64,000 nucleotides of DNA from an uncultured Oscillibacter sp. (GCA_910585385.1 CAJUDV010000008.1:5506-69505), one strand, 5' to 3'; positions 6,091-14,317 are shown, counted from the stretch's first letter. Made by a program: numbers and translations. The notes: generated by a model from the sequence alone, not told the origin.

Positions 6091-6666
6091 CTAATTTGCG
6101 GCCATAATCTTGATGCCGGCGGCTCCGTAGCCGGTCTCCGACATGGCGATGTCCGTGATCTTGGCCACATCCTCCCCCGTCAGCTCCCGCTCGCCGGTGG
6201 AGACCACCACGCTGATGCTGTCCTCCCCCATGAAGGCCACGCAGTCGGCATACCCCTTGGCGGTGACCAGATTCTCAATCTGGGCCTCCTTCAGCGTGAA
6301 GGACGCCAGCGCCTGAATCCCCTCCGAGGCCTCGTTGGCCACGGCGGTGTCGGCGTTCTCCTGCGCCGCCGCCTCCTGGAGCAGGGTGATGGCACTGTCC
6401 CGGGCCTGCTGCCGGGTGAGACGGGCGGAGGCAAAGTAGTCCGAGCCGGTGTAGACTCCAGTCTCGTCTTCCGGCGCCGCAGCGGGGGCGTCCTCGCCGT
6501 CCTCGGTGCCGGAGACCAGGGCCGCCTCTCCCAAAATCTTTGTCCCGGCGTCCCGCGCGCCCTCCTGGGCCTCCTGTCCGGCGTACTTCCAGTTCAGCGC
6601 CGCCGCGGCGCATACCAGCACCGCCATCGTCACCACCACCGCGTTTCGTTTCAGTCTTGCGCTCAT
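6091..6666 (-). CDS. spoIIIAH: stage III sporulation protein AH
   Basis: Mother-cell component of the SpoIIIA-SpoIIQ channel that crosses the intermembrane space after engulfment. The 191-aa protein has one N-terminal membrane anchor (KRNAVVVTMAVLVCAAAALN), a low-complexity acidic linker (residues about 45-75) and the ring-building domain beginning YFASARLTRQQARDSAITLL and ending SETGYGAAGIKIMAAN. The ATG at 6666 follows GGAGGAAAGG; a longer in-frame ORF upstream is an artefact of overlap with spoIIIAG. Last gene of the operon. Confidence 0.93.
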   Translation of the reverse strand: MSARLKRNAVVVTMAVLVCAAAALNWKYAGQEAQEGARDAGTKILGEAALVSGTEDGEDAPAAAPEDETGVYTGSDYFASARLTRQQARDSAITLLQEAAAQENADTAVANEASEGIQALASFTLKEAQIENLVTAKGYADCVAFMGEDSISVVVSTGERELTGEDVAKITDIAMSETGYGAAGIKIMAAN

Positions 6667-6689
6667 AGGTCCTTTCCTCCTCCATATAA

Positions 6690-7202
6690 TTACTGCCATT
6701 TTGCCACTGTGACGCGGTCTGATGTGAGGCCGGTCAAAGCCGCTACGGCCTCCGTCACCGCCAGGCGCACCTCCGCCCGGTCCCCTCCCTGGCACACCAC
6801 CAGAGCCCCCCGGTACGTGGGATACGTCTGCCGGACTGTCACCGTCTCCGCTCCGTTTCCCCCCTTGACCAGCACGGTCTCGGAGCGCCTGGAGTAGTCC
6901 TCCGGCGAGGAGGTGGGGCCGCTGTACTCCAGCTCCGTGTCCTGAGCCAGCTGCCGCTCCCCGTCGGACTCCACCGTCAGCAGCACCCGCACCTGCCCTA
7001 CGCCGCTGACGGTGCTCAAAATATCCTCCAGCTGCGCCTGGAGATCCGGTAGCTCCGGTTTTTCCTGCCCAACGGAGAACCCGCCGCCGGGGCCGCTCCC
7101 CCCACTCGGCCATAGCAGCAGCCCTGCGCCGATCAGCGCCACCAGGGCCGCGTATTTGTACCTGTCCCATATCTTTCGCACTCCTTCAGCTTTCAGTTTC
7201 AT
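6690..7202 (-). CDS. spoIIIAG: stage III sporulation protein AG
   Basis: Ring-forming component of the SpoIIIA channel, 170 aa. One membrane helix near residues 15-32 (AALVALIGAGLLLW) is followed by the periplasmic-type domain with LEDILSTVSGVGQVRVLLTVES and the C-terminal block PTYRGALVVCQGGDRAEVRLAVTEAVAALTGL (parts of the family core). The start at 7202 lies inside the end of spoIIIAF, a 17-base overlap, indicating tight coupling. Confidence 0.92.
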   Translation of the reverse strand: MKLKAEGVRKIWDRYKYAALVALIGAGLLLWPSGGSGPGGGFSVGQEKPELPDLQAQLEDILSTVSGVGQVRVLLTVESDGERQLAQDTELEYSGPTSSPEDYSRRSETVLVKGGNGAETVTVRQTYPTYRGALVVCQGGDRAEVRLAVTEAVAALTGLTSDRVTVAKWQ

Positions 7203-7665
7203 GCCAAACCTGCCTCTCCCGCGGGATGCCCAGCTCCCGCTCCATGTAGGCCGCCAGCTCCTCCGACCAGGCGCCTTTGATCTCCGCCGCCCAAGGAAGG
7301 GGCACGCCCTCCGCCCCGGTCTCCGTCTCCACCTGAACCGAGAGGGAGAGTCCAAGCCAGGCGGCTTTGTCCAATATATATGCTTCTGTCTGTGAAGCTA
7401 TGACCAAGGCCAGCTCCTCCTCTCTGGCCGCTTCCAGTTCCATTCGCCGTTCCTCCACCGCCTGACCGTACGCGTCCAAGTCCAGCTCCAGGCGGCTCAG
7501 GTCCGTTCGCAGCACCGGCTGGAGCAGGGCCGCCAGCAGAGCGAGTCCCCCGGTGAAGGCGGCGATCTTCCGGATATTCCCCTCCGGGATGAGGGTCTGG
7601 GCCACTGTCAGCAGCAGCGTCACCGCCACCACCGACGTCAGCCACTCCCGCACCGCGGCGATCAT
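7186..7665 (-). CDS. spoIIIAF: stage III sporulation protein AF
   Basis: A 159-aa protein with two N-terminal membrane helices (VVAVTLLLTVAQTLIP and KIAAFTGGLALLAALLQPVL) followed by a soluble domain. The G-N-I-R-K segment after the first helix is typical of SpoIIIAF. Overlaps spoIIIAE by 4 bases and spoIIIAG by 17. Confidence 0.9.
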   Translation of the reverse strand: MIAAVREWLTSVVAVTLLLTVAQTLIPEGNIRKIAAFTGGLALLAALLQPVLRTDLSRLELDLDAYGQAVEERRMELEAAREEELALVIASQTEAYILDKAAWLGLSLSVQVETETGAEGVPLPWAAEIKGAWSEELAAYMERELGIPRERQVWHETES

Positions 7666-8741
7666 GGCGTCACCGCCGCCACGGAGGACAGCACCGAGAT
7701 CAGCAGCAAAAAGGCGCAGCTGCCTGTCATTCCCAGCACCAGCCCAAAGGCGCCGCCCAGGCCGTCAATGAGCTTGCAGAGGCTGGGGGCGCCCACTGTG
7801 GCCGCCAGAAGGGCGGTGAGCTTGTACAGCAGGTACTGAACCCCCAGCTGTAAAAACGGATGGGCGCAGGCCGCCAAAATTCCCAACATCCCGAAGACAC
7901 CGATGGTGTTTTTCAGCATCCCCGCCCCTGCCAGCACGGTCTCCGTCGCCTCGGAGAGGATACTTCCCACCACCGGGACTACGCCGCTGATGGCGGCCTT
8001 GGCCACTTTCAGCGCCGCGGCGTCCGCCGAGCCGGAGACCACCCGCACCACGGAGAGGTACACTGTAAAGGCCAGCAGCACTGTGGTCAGAATCCAGATG
8101 ACCACCTTTTTCAGGGCCTCCGCCAGAGCCCCCAGCCGGTTCTCCGGCAGCATGGCGGAGGAGGCCAGCGCGCCGACGTATAAGTAGACCAGAGGCATCA
8201 GCAGCCGGTCGATCAGACTGATGAGCATGTCCGCCAGAAACACCGTGCTGACCTGCTGCATGGTGGCAGAGGTCACCGCGCCGGAGGCCGCCGCTGCCGC
8301 CGCCAGCGTGGGCAGCAGAACCTTAGAAAAGGTAGACAGCTCCTGGATGGTCCTGGCCCCCAGGCCCATCAGGGAGTCCAGACTCCCCGCCGTCAGCAGC
8401 GTCACGGACAGCGCTCCCACCATGGGGAGAAACAGCGTCACCTTTCCCCCGTCCACTCCCTGGTAGAATCCGTCCACCGCGCCGCACAGCACCACCGCCA
8501 GCAGCACCAGCGCCGCGCCCCGGACACGCTGGCGGAGAATGGTTCCAACTTCCTGGCCCATCCGCTCCAAAATGGCGCTGATTCCGGAGGAGAACCCCTC
8601 CGCTCCGGAGACGTCCACCTGCTCCAGCAGCGCTCCCGCGGTCTCCGGCAGGGCGTCCTCCAGATCCCGGGGAAGCTCCGCCGCCCGGGAGTGGACGGTC
8701 AGCAGACCCATAGTCAAAATTAAAAATATCAGTTTTTTCAT
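7662..8741 (-). CDS. spoIIIAE: stage III sporulation protein AE
   Basis: The large polytopic membrane protein of the SpoIIIA complex, 359 aa. A signal-like N-terminus (MKKLIFLILTMGLLTVHSRA) precedes many membrane helices; family segments include GARTIQELSTFSKVLLPTL, SAMLPENRLGALAEALKKVV and SAAALKVAKAAISGVVPVVG-like regions. The ATG at 8741 overlaps the end of spoIIIAD by 4 bases, and an in-frame extension upstream is only overlap. Confidence 0.92.
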   Translation of the reverse strand: MKKLIFLILTMGLLTVHSRAAELPRDLEDALPETAGALLEQVDVSGAEGFSSGISAILERMGQEVGTILRQRVRGAALVLLAVVLCGAVDGFYQGVDGGKVTLFLPMVGALSVTLLTAGSLDSLMGLGARTIQELSTFSKVLLPTLAAAAAASGAVTSATMQQVSTVFLADMLISLIDRLLMPLVYLYVGALASSAMLPENRLGALAEALKKVVIWILTTVLLAFTVYLSVVRVVSGSADAAALKVAKAAISGVVPVVGSILSEATETVLAGAGMLKNTIGVFGMLGILAACAHPFLQLGVQYLLYKLTALLAATVGAPSLCKLIDGLGGAFGLVLGMTGSCAFLLLISVLSSVAAVTP

Positions 8742-9127
8742 CGCGTCAGCTCCAGCAGCAGAGCCAGTACCGCCCGCAGCAGCGGCAGGGACACCAGCAG
8801 CGCGCACACCGTTCCGGCCGTCTCCACCGCTGAGGCGAGGGCCGACTCCCCCGCGTCCCGGCAGAGGCTGCCGCCAGCCTTTACCACCAAGGCGATCCCT
8901 ACCGTTTTGTACAGCGGGATGAAGAGATCTTCCGAGAGGCCACTGGCGGCTCCAATTTCCCGGAGAAATTCCATCAGCTCCCCCAGCGCTCCCATCAGGA
9001 ACAGCAGCACCGCCGCCACGGCGGCCAGGGCCAGCAGCAGCGCCAGCTCCGGGCTTCCCTTTTTCAGCACCAGCGCCAGCAGCGCCCCCACCACACAGAG
9101 CCCGGTCACCTGAAAGACCTGCTCCAT
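8738..9127 (-). CDS. spoIIIAD: stage III sporulation protein AD
   Basis: A 129-aa membrane protein with four hydrophobic helices (for example FQVTGLCVVGALLALVLKKG and ALLLALAAVAAVLLFLMGAL) and the SpoIIIAD-type block LFIPLYKTVGIALVVKAGGSLCRDAGESALASAVE (part of the family core). It follows spoIIIAC by two bases. Confidence 0.9.
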   Translation of the reverse strand: MEQVFQVTGLCVVGALLALVLKKGSPELALLLALAAVAAVLLFLMGALGELMEFLREIGAASGLSEDLFIPLYKTVGIALVVKAGGSLCRDAGESALASAVETAGTVCALLVSLPLLRAVLALLLELTR

Positions 9128-9129
9128 GC

Positions 9130-9324
9130 CTAAAAGTTGAACAGCGTCTTGATCAGGTCAAACAGGTCGCTGATCTCCTGCACCATGATCATCAACACCA
9201 CCACCAGCCCTGCCAGGGTGGTCATCATGGCCTGCTCCTCCCGGCCGGAGCGTACCAGCAGCTGGTTCAGCACCGCCACCAGGATTCCAATGGCCGCGAT
9301 TTTAAAAATCAAATCCACATCCAT
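9130..9324 (-). CDS. spoIIIAC: stage III sporulation protein AC
   Basis: The smallest operon member, 64 aa, with two membrane helices (IFKIAAIGILVAVLNQLLV and TLAGLVVVLMIMVQEIS) and the C-terminal SDLFDLIKTLFNF typical of SpoIIIAC. The ATG at 9324 is preferred over a TTG three codons upstream because that codon overlaps the GAGG ribosome-binding site. Confidence 0.92.
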   Translation of the reverse strand: MDVDLIFKIAAIGILVAVLNQLLVRSGREEQAMMTTLAGLVVVLMIMVQEISDLFDLIKTLFNF

Positions 9325-9336
9325 ACCGTGCAATCC

Positions 9337-9834
9337 TCAAATCAGTAAAATCACCAGCAGCGCCGCACCGGACAGGCACAGCGCCGTGGCCCGTTTGGCC
9401 TCTTCCGGCTGACGGCGGGTCTGTTCCTCCGCATCCTGCGCCATAGAATATATGACAAGTGAAATCACTTTGCATATATTTTCCTCGTCTCCATGAAGGC
9501 TGTCCCCCAGCTCCGCCAGCGCGGCGGCGGAGACGCCGGACAGCGACAGTGCCTCCGCCGCTCCGCGCCATGTCTGTCCTAGGTCCTCTCCCCGCCGGGC
9601 GGCGGCAGACACCGCCAGAAAGAATTCCTCCGCATCCCGTCCGCAGCCCTGGGACAACCGCTCCAGCAGGAGAGGCAGAGGCGTTCGGGCCATGCGGATC
9701 TCCTCTGCCATCCGCCGCAGGGCCCACAGCAGATCCGACAGCGTGTCCATCTCCCGGCGGCGCTCCGCCATCTGAACGTATCGGGCCAATATCCCGCCGC
9801 CCAGGACACAGGCGCTTCCCAGAAGTTTTAGCAT
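9337..9834 (-). CDS. spoIIIAB: stage III sporulation protein AB
   Basis: A 165-aa protein with N- and C-terminal membrane helices (LLGSACVLGGGILARYV; ALCLSGAALLVILLI) flanking a helical cytoplasmic domain, as in the type II secretion GspF-like SpoIIIAB. ERRREMDTLSDLLWALRRMAEEI at residues about 24-46 and LAELGDSLHGDEENICKVI are family-like. Overlaps the spoIIIAA stop by 7 bases. Confidence 0.9.
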   Translation of the reverse strand: MLKLLGSACVLGGGILARYVQMAERRREMDTLSDLLWALRRMAEEIRMARTPLPLLLERLSQGCGRDAEEFFLAVSAAARRGEDLGQTWRGAAEALSLSGVSAAALAELGDSLHGDEENICKVISLVIYSMAQDAEEQTRRQPEEAKRATALCLSGAALLVILLI

Positions 9835-10742
9835 AAAAGCTCCTCCACCTGGTAGAACCGCCCCGCCTCTGTGGGCACCACCCGCACCGCCAGGCCGAAC
9901 ACCCTGTCCGCCAGTAATTGGGCATAGAGCGGCTTTTGCCGCAGCTCCTCTACTCCGGCGGCGTGGATCGTGGCCAGCAGCCGCACACCGCAGCCGGCGG
10001 CCATAGCGGCAGCCCGCAGGTCCTCTCGGACTGTGATCTCATCCACCGCGATGATCTGTGGATTCATGGCCCGCAGGACGATGGGGATTCCCAAAGCCTT
10101 GGGGCAGGCGTCCAACACATCGGTGTGGGTCCCCACGTTCATCTGAGGCTCTCCCCGGTACATCACAGCTACCTCTCCCCGCTCGTCAATGAGGGATACC
10201 CGCCGGGGACCGTACTCCCCCACACCATCCGACAGCCGCCGCACCAGATCCCGCAGCAGCGTGGTCTTCCCACCCCCCGGCGGAGAGAGGATTAGAGTAC
10301 TGACAAACTCCCCATTCCGAAACAGCCCCGGGGCCACGCCATCGGCGATCCCGATCTTTTCCCGGGCGATGCGAACCACCGCCGAGGAGAAGTTTTTTAG
10401 ATTTGTATTGATCCCGTCCTTCATCACTGCTGTGCCGCAGAGCCCTACCCGAAAGCCCCCCCGGACGGAAAGATACCCCTCCCGCAGCGTTTCCGCCGCG
10501 GCGTAACGGGAGAACTCTGTGGCGAGGTCGCACAGCGCCTCCAGCTCCTCCGGCTCCACATGGACCTCCAAAGGTACCTCTCCTGTGGGCAGAAGCACAG
10601 TCATGGGTTGTCCTGCCCGGAGGCGAAATTCCTCCGCCAGCGCTTTTCGCGCCTCCGGCAGGGCCATGGCTGCTTTTCGCAGACGAACAGGCAGACAGGC
10701 CGCCGCATCCTCATAACGCAGAATATTTAAATCCTTTTGCAA
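9828..10742 (-). CDS. spoIIIAA: stage III sporulation protein AA (ATPase)
   Basis: Secretion-type ATPase of the SpoIIIA channel, 304 aa. The N-terminal half contains EEFRLRAGQPMTVLLP and the RGGFRVGLCGTAV region; the ATPase half has the Walker A motif LSPPGGGKTTLLRDLVRRL, Walker B-like VSLIDERGEVA and PQIIAVDEI. First gene of the eight-gene operon; a sigma-E-like promoter lies upstream. Confidence 0.94.
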   Translation of the reverse strand: MQKDLNILRYEDAAACLPVRLRKAAMALPEARKALAEEFRLRAGQPMTVLLPTGEVPLEVHVEPEELEALCDLATEFSRYAAAETLREGYLSVRGGFRVGLCGTAVMKDGINTNLKNFSSAVVRIAREKIGIADGVAPGLFRNGEFVSTLILSPPGGGKTTLLRDLVRRLSDGVGEYGPRRVSLIDERGEVAVMYRGEPQMNVGTHTDVLDACPKALGIPIVLRAMNPQIIAVDEITVREDLRAAAMAAGCGVRLLATIHAAGVEELRQKPLYAQLLADRVFGLAVRVVPTEAGRFYQVEELLC

Positions 10743-10769
10743 GGGACCTCCCCCCTTTCCGATTGCTAC

Positions 10770-10798
10770 AATCTATGTAGGGTTGTCCTCCGATATGC
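10770..10798 (-). promoter_or_regulatory. candidate sigma-E promoter of spoIIIA operon
   Basis: On the minus strand GCATATCG (10791-10798) and CATAGATT (10770-10777) are 13 bases apart, close to the sigma-E pattern (ATA-type -35 and CATA-type -10) expected for spoIIIA. No good sigma-A promoter was seen here. A GGGGGGAGG ribosome-binding site follows before the spoIIIAA start. Confidence 0.45.
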
Positions 10799-10832
10799 TA
10801 CTTTTGCTGATCTTGAAAAAATTGAGGCAAAA

Positions 10833-10895
10833 CGGAAAGCGCGCTTGACATTGTTTTTAGAGTATGGTATTATAATTCGGAAAGCAAGCTTTCCG
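10833..10895 (+). promoter_or_regulatory. promoter with repeated CGGAAAGC operator elements
   Basis: TTGACA (10845-10850) and TATTAT (10868-10873) are 17 bases apart on the plus strand. A perfect dyad, CGGAAAGC-AA-GCTTTCCG, lies at 10878-10895 over the expected start site, and the same 8-mer CGGAAAGC recurs at 10833-10840 just upstream of the -35. The layout suggests autoregulation by the XRE protein encoded directly downstream. Confidence 0.7.
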
Positions 10896-10921
10896 TTTTC
10901 CATGCAGAGAGGAGTGATTCC

Positions 10922-11125
10922 ATGAAAAACCGGCTGGAAGAACTGCGGAAGGCCCGGGGGCTCCGGCAGGAGGAGCTGGCGGACGCGCTGGAGGTCTCCC
11001 GCCAAACCATTGGCTCTCTGGAGAACGGGCGGTACAATCCCTCCATTCTGCTGGCGTTCAAAATCGCTCGATATTTTGGGATGTCCATTGAGGAGATATT
11101 TATCTATGAGGAGGAGATCAAATGA
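10922..11125 (+). CDS. XRE-family regulator, small single-domain type (67 aa)
   Basis: Minimal HTH protein: MKNRLEELRKARGLRQEELA, then the recognition region LEVSRQTIGSLENGRYNPS and FKIARYFGMSIEEIFIYEEE, the standard form of small Firmicute XRE regulators that pair with a membrane protein gene. GAGAGGAG precedes the ATG. The next gene overlaps its stop by 4 bases, so the two form a unit, divergent from spoIIIAA. Confidence 0.9.
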   Translation: MKNRLEELRKARGLRQEELADALEVSRQTIGSLENGRYNPSILLAFKIARYFGMSIEEIFIYEEEIK

Positions 11126-11541
11126 GACAGAAAAAGACATTATATATGGTTTTAATGGCCGTTGGCGCGATTTTGCTGCTGGGGGCGTTTACGGCCTGGA
11201 AGCTCTCCGCCCCGGACAAAATCGGCGGGATGCTCACCGGCTTAGGCTCCGGTCTGCTTGCCATGGGATTTGCCAACTGGAAAATACTGCGGTGGGAGGA
11301 GAAGGACCCTGTCCAGATGCGGCGGGACGAGATCGCTGCCAGCGACGAGCGGACCGTGGCCATCCGCCGCCGGGCTCAGGCGGTCTCCGGCGAGGTGCTA
11401 CAGTGGGGCGTCATGGTCGCAGCCTGGCTCTCCATTGGCTTGGGCGCACCGCTGTGGATCACGCTGGCGGCGGTGGGGGTGTTTCTCGCCAAGAGTGTTC
11501 TGGAGCTGTGCCTGATGGCCCGCTACCAGCGGGAGATGTGA
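11122..11541 (+). CDS. small integral membrane protein paired with XRE regulator (139 aa)
   Basis: Function unknown. Four hydrophobic stretches: LYMVLMAVGAILLLGAFTAW, MLTGLGSGLLAMGFANW, LQWGVMVAAWLSIGLGAP and LWITLAAVGVFLAKSVLELC, with a cytoplasmic loop RWEEKDPVQMRRDEIAASDERT between the second and third (residues about 58-80). It starts inside the stop of the XRE gene (ATGA). Such XRE plus membrane pairs are common in Firmicutes, and the membrane partner is often the regulated output. Confidence 0.75.
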   Translation: MRQKKTLYMVLMAVGAILLLGAFTAWKLSAPDKIGGMLTGLGSGLLAMGFANWKILRWEEKDPVQMRRDEIAASDERTVAIRRRAQAVSGEVLQWGVMVAAWLSIGLGAPLWITLAAVGVFLAKSVLELCLMARYQREM

Positions 11542-11544
11542 ACT

Positions 11545-11568
11545 GAGGCCGCCCATTCGGGCGGCCTC
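11545..11568. terminator. terminator hairpin between convergent genes
   Basis: GAGGCCGCCC (11545-11554) and GGGCGGCCTC (11559-11568) form a perfect 10-bp stem with a 4-base loop, between the convergent membrane-protein gene and the Cys-rich gene. Flanking T-runs are weak (TCCGGTTTCTC), so it is a hairpin terminator of moderate quality. Confidence 0.65.
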
Positions 11569-11577
11569 TCCGGTTTC

Positions 11578-12420
11578 TCAGTTGCTGCAGCAGCTGCAAA
11601 AGCTCTTGGTGTCCTCGTAATTCTCCGGCATCCGCACGGTGTTGGGCGGGAAAAACTCCCCCACCGGGAAAGAGATGTTCCGGAAGATGCAGCAGGGGTC
11701 CTCCTTATCGCTGCCGCAGGAGCACTCCTTGTCGGGCATGCAGTAGTCGTACACGGGCACCAGCAGCTGAGAGTCCCGCTCCAGGCGCACGATAGAGAAC
11801 TGACCCAGCGTGACATAGATCCTGCGGGAGTCGTCCCCGCTGGAGAGCTCGCAGTCGAAGAAGCTGTTGACAAAAGACGGCACCTCGCACAGGTCGCAGT
11901 CGCAGTCCCGCTTGCCGCAGCAGTCCATCACCCGGGCGTCCAGCACGATGGGATCTACGGCCTCCACCACGGCGATGGGAGCGTTGGCCCGCTTCACCAT
12001 CTGGGCGTCGGGGCCGCCGGTGCACATCTGGGAGGAGAAGATCTTGGCGTTCCCCTCGCTGCCGAACAGGATTACCCGCTTGTCAAACACGCACAACCCC
12101 TCCACGGTGACAGGGGCCGGGCAGCTGAGGTAGGCCTGCAGGGTCACGGAGTAGAAAAAGCGCATATCCACGGTGTAGAAACCCCGGTTGAAGCTGACGG
12201 GCTCTACATCCACATAGGTATAGAGCAGCTTTGCGGAGCCGCCCTTGACGGACAGGGCACGGTTAATGACATCCACATACTGCATCTTGGGATAGAAGCG
12301 CAGATCCTCAATGCAGTCCTTATCTCGGCAGGAATCGTAGATCTTCCTGGTATGGATGCAAACTGCCTCCCGGATGCCACCGAGATCCTCCACGGGACCG
12401 GGCATAACTTTCTCAGGCAT
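11578..12420 (-). CDS. Cys-rich conserved clostridial protein of unknown function (280 aa)
   Basis: No function recognised. The N-terminus has a conserved-looking block, EAVCIHTRKIYDSCRDKDC followed by IEDLRFYPKMQYVD, and Cys is abundant: clusters CCGKRDCDCDLC near residue 165, CMPDKECSCG and DPCCIF near 230-245, and a C-terminal FCSCCSN. There is no signal peptide or membrane helix. Cys-rich soluble proteins of this sort in spore formers are often coat or exosporium proteins, but nothing in the promoter region proves sporulation control. The start follows AGGAGG. It stands alone between a hairpin terminator and a further terminator. Confidence 0.8.
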   Translation of the reverse strand: MPEKVMPGPVEDLGGIREAVCIHTRKIYDSCRDKDCIEDLRFYPKMQYVDVINRALSVKGGSAKLLYTYVDVEPVSFNRGFYTVDMRFFYSVTLQAYLSCPAPVTVEGLCVFDKRVILFGSEGNAKIFSSQMCTGGPDAQMVKRANAPIAVVEAVDPIVLDARVMDCCGKRDCDCDLCEVPSFVNSFFDCELSSGDDSRRIYVTLGQFSIVRLERDSQLLVPVYDYCMPDKECSCGSDKEDPCCIFRNISFPVGEFFPPNTVRMPENYEDTKSFCSCCSN

Positions 12421-12501
12421 TGCAATACCTCCTAATAAGTAGCTGGTGAAAGAAAATTTCTTTCAATCCAGTGTATGCCTCTGGAACCGGAGGGTGAAAA
12501 A

Positions 12502-12526
12502 AAGACGCGCCGGACCGGCGCGTCTT
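12502..12526 (-). terminator. terminator of the DUF3048 lipoprotein gene
   Basis: AAGACGCGCCGG and CCGGCGCGTCTT form a perfect 12-bp stem around one base; on the minus strand it is followed by TTTTTTT-rich sequence, ten bases past the stop codon at 12536. Confidence 0.9.
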
Positions 12527-12535
12527 GGCAGAGCC

Positions 12536-13615
12536 TTATTCAAATGTCACCTTGCTGGTCTTTGGGCTGATGATACAGACGTAGCTGTTCCCCTGCCCCA
12601 GGGCCAGGAGCTTTCCATTCTCCAGCGTGTAGACGAAGGGGCTGTTTCGATCCGCCTTGCTCCACTGAATGGGCACAGATTTTCCGCCGCAGAAGAAGGT
12701 CCCTGCCCCCTCTCCGGTGAGCCGGACATTCAGCCGTCCCTCCGTGTCCCCGGAGATCACAGAGATGCCGGTTTCCAGCACCAACAGATTGGTGACAGCT
12801 ACCTGTTCCCCGGTATCGCCGTCCACATACTCCTTGCCGTACTGCCCCACCAGGTATTTTCCCATTCCGGCGTTATAATCAAAGGTGCCGGTTTTGTAGG
12901 CGGAAAACCGTACCTCCACATGCTCCGCCGGGCTGCCGCCCGCCGGAGTCCCGTCCGGCACAAAGGCCTGGGGATAGACATATCCTCCCTCGTGCTCCGT
13001 ACGGAGGCTCCCCATATCCAGATATGTCTGAATGTTCTCGCCGGAGGTCAGCAGACTGTGCTCATAGCCCTTGGTTTTCCGCCGCTCCTGGTCCCGCCAG
13101 AAGAGCTTCGCATCCTCGTCGCCTCGGACACCGTCCAGATTGTCCACGCCCCAGGCCGGGATGTCCCGGTAGGCCCCGGGACTGCCGCCGGCGTGGACGT
13201 ACACTGCGTCCAGTCCAAGGGCCAGCTCCAGATAATAGGACCGGGCAGAGCGAATGCTCCCCAGATTTCCCACGTCCTCCAGAGACTGATAGACCCCCAG
13301 CATTCTGGTAATGCCGCCCTCAGCGGGCACCTCGTAGATGATGTCCGCCCGGGAAACACCCAACTGCGGCTGGGCGGCCTTCAGGTTATTGAGCATCACC
13401 GCTATGGGGCGGTTGCTCTCATACTCCGGTTCCATGGCCTCTCCCGTCAGTGGATTGGTACCAGCGGGGACATAGGGTTCCGGCTCCGGTTCGGGTTCTT
13501 CCGCGGGCGGAGGAATCACCGGCGGTTCCGGAGGCGCCGGAGGTTCTTTTCCGCAGCCTGTCAGGGCGCAGGTCATCCATATGGCTAAAAACAGGGCCAG
13601 CGCCCGCTCTCTCAT
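12536..13615 (-). CDS. DUF3048 lipoprotein (YerB-like)
   Basis: Secreted lipoprotein, 359 aa. The signal peptide ends in a lipobox, TCALTGCGKE, followed by a Pro/Glu-rich linker (PPAPPEPPVIPPPAEEPEPE) that would span the wall. The rest is the two-part DUF3048 domain: NPLTGE, YESNRPIAVMLNNLKAAQPQ, SRADIIYEVPAEGGITRML and GSIRSARSYYLELA, then FSAYKTGTFDYNAGMGKYL in the C-terminal half. Biochemical role is unknown. The ATG at 13615 is preferred over a TTG two codons upstream on ribosome-binding-site spacing. It has its own promoter and terminator, so it is a single-gene unit. Confidence 0.92.
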   Translation of the reverse strand: MRERALALFLAIWMTCALTGCGKEPPAPPEPPVIPPPAEEPEPEPEPYVPAGTNPLTGEAMEPEYESNRPIAVMLNNLKAAQPQLGVSRADIIYEVPAEGGITRMLGVYQSLEDVGNLGSIRSARSYYLELALGLDAVYVHAGGSPGAYRDIPAWGVDNLDGVRGDEDAKLFWRDQERRKTKGYEHSLLTSGENIQTYLDMGSLRTEHEGGYVYPQAFVPDGTPAGGSPAEHVEVRFSAYKTGTFDYNAGMGKYLVGQYGKEYVDGDTGEQVAVTNLLVLETGISVISGDTEGRLNVRLTGEGAGTFFCGGKSVPIQWSKADRNSPFVYTLENGKLLALGQGNSYVCIISPKTSKVTFE

Positions 13616-13646
13616 AAACAATCGCCGCCTTTCCTATGCTGTCACA

Positions 13647-13675
13647 ATCATACCAACCGCCGCCCAAGCCGTCAA
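13647..13675 (-). promoter_or_regulatory. promoter of the DUF3048 gene
   Basis: Minus-strand TTGACG (13670-13675) and TATGAT (13647-13652), 17 bases apart, 32 bases upstream of the start codon. On the plus strand a TATACT at 13733-13738 may serve the divergent DUF4364 gene, but its -35 is poor. Confidence 0.7.
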
Positions 13676-13774
13676 GGCAAAATTCTACAAATTTCAGGAA
13701 TTTTCCCCTATACAACCGGACCGGAAATGCGGTATACTGAAAGATAAGAATCAAACGATGACGGAGGTGCCGCC

Positions 13775-14317
13775 ATGGCCGGCTTTATCCATGACAAGCT
13801 GGAGATCAAATTCCTAATCCTCTACATCGCCGCCAGAGTCATTGAACCCATCCCTTTTGACACGGTGTTGGACCTGGCCATGTGCGACGAAGGCGTGGAT
13901 TATTTTGATTTCTCCGAGTGCCTGCGAGATCTTGTAAAGACAGAACACTTAACAGTTTCTGACAGCGGTATGTATTCCATTACGGAAAAGGGAAGCAGAA
14001 ACAGCCACATTTGCGAATCCAGTCTTCCCTACTCCGTTCGCCTGCGGTGTGATAAGAATATCAGCGAATGCAACCGAACGCTCCGCCGCAAAAGTCAGGT
14101 ACGGGCTTCCTGTGAAAAGCGGGCCAACGGGACCTACACGGTGCGGCTCTCCCTGGACGACGACATGGGCCGCCTGATGGATCTGAAATTGATGGCAGTT
14201 CGGGAGGATCTGGCAAATATTTTGATGGAGCGCTTCCGCCAGACCCCGGAGCGAACGTACAGCGAGATCATGAGTGTCCTGCTGGCGGAGGGACCGCCTG
14301 AATCCCATAAGAAATGA
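13775..14317 (+). CDS. DUF4364 family protein (winged-helix-like)
   Basis: A 180-aa protein of the DUF4364 family, found in Firmicutes. The N-terminal half resembles a winged helix: DKLEIKFLILYIAARVIEPI, FDTVLDLAMCDEGVDYFDFSE, CLRDLVKTEHLTVSDSGMYSITEKG (consecutive parts). The C-terminal half (ANGTYTVRLSLDDDMGRLMD) is the partner domain. It is presumably a DNA-binding regulator; target unknown. GACGGAGGTG precedes the ATG, and a strong terminator follows. Confidence 0.88.
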   Translation: MAGFIHDKLEIKFLILYIAARVIEPIPFDTVLDLAMCDEGVDYFDFSECLRDLVKTEHLTVSDSGMYSITEKGSRNSHICESSLPYSVRLRCDKNISECNRTLRRKSQVRASCEKRANGTYTVRLSLDDDMGRLMDLKLMAVREDLANILMERFRQTPERTYSEIMSVLLAEGPPESHKK

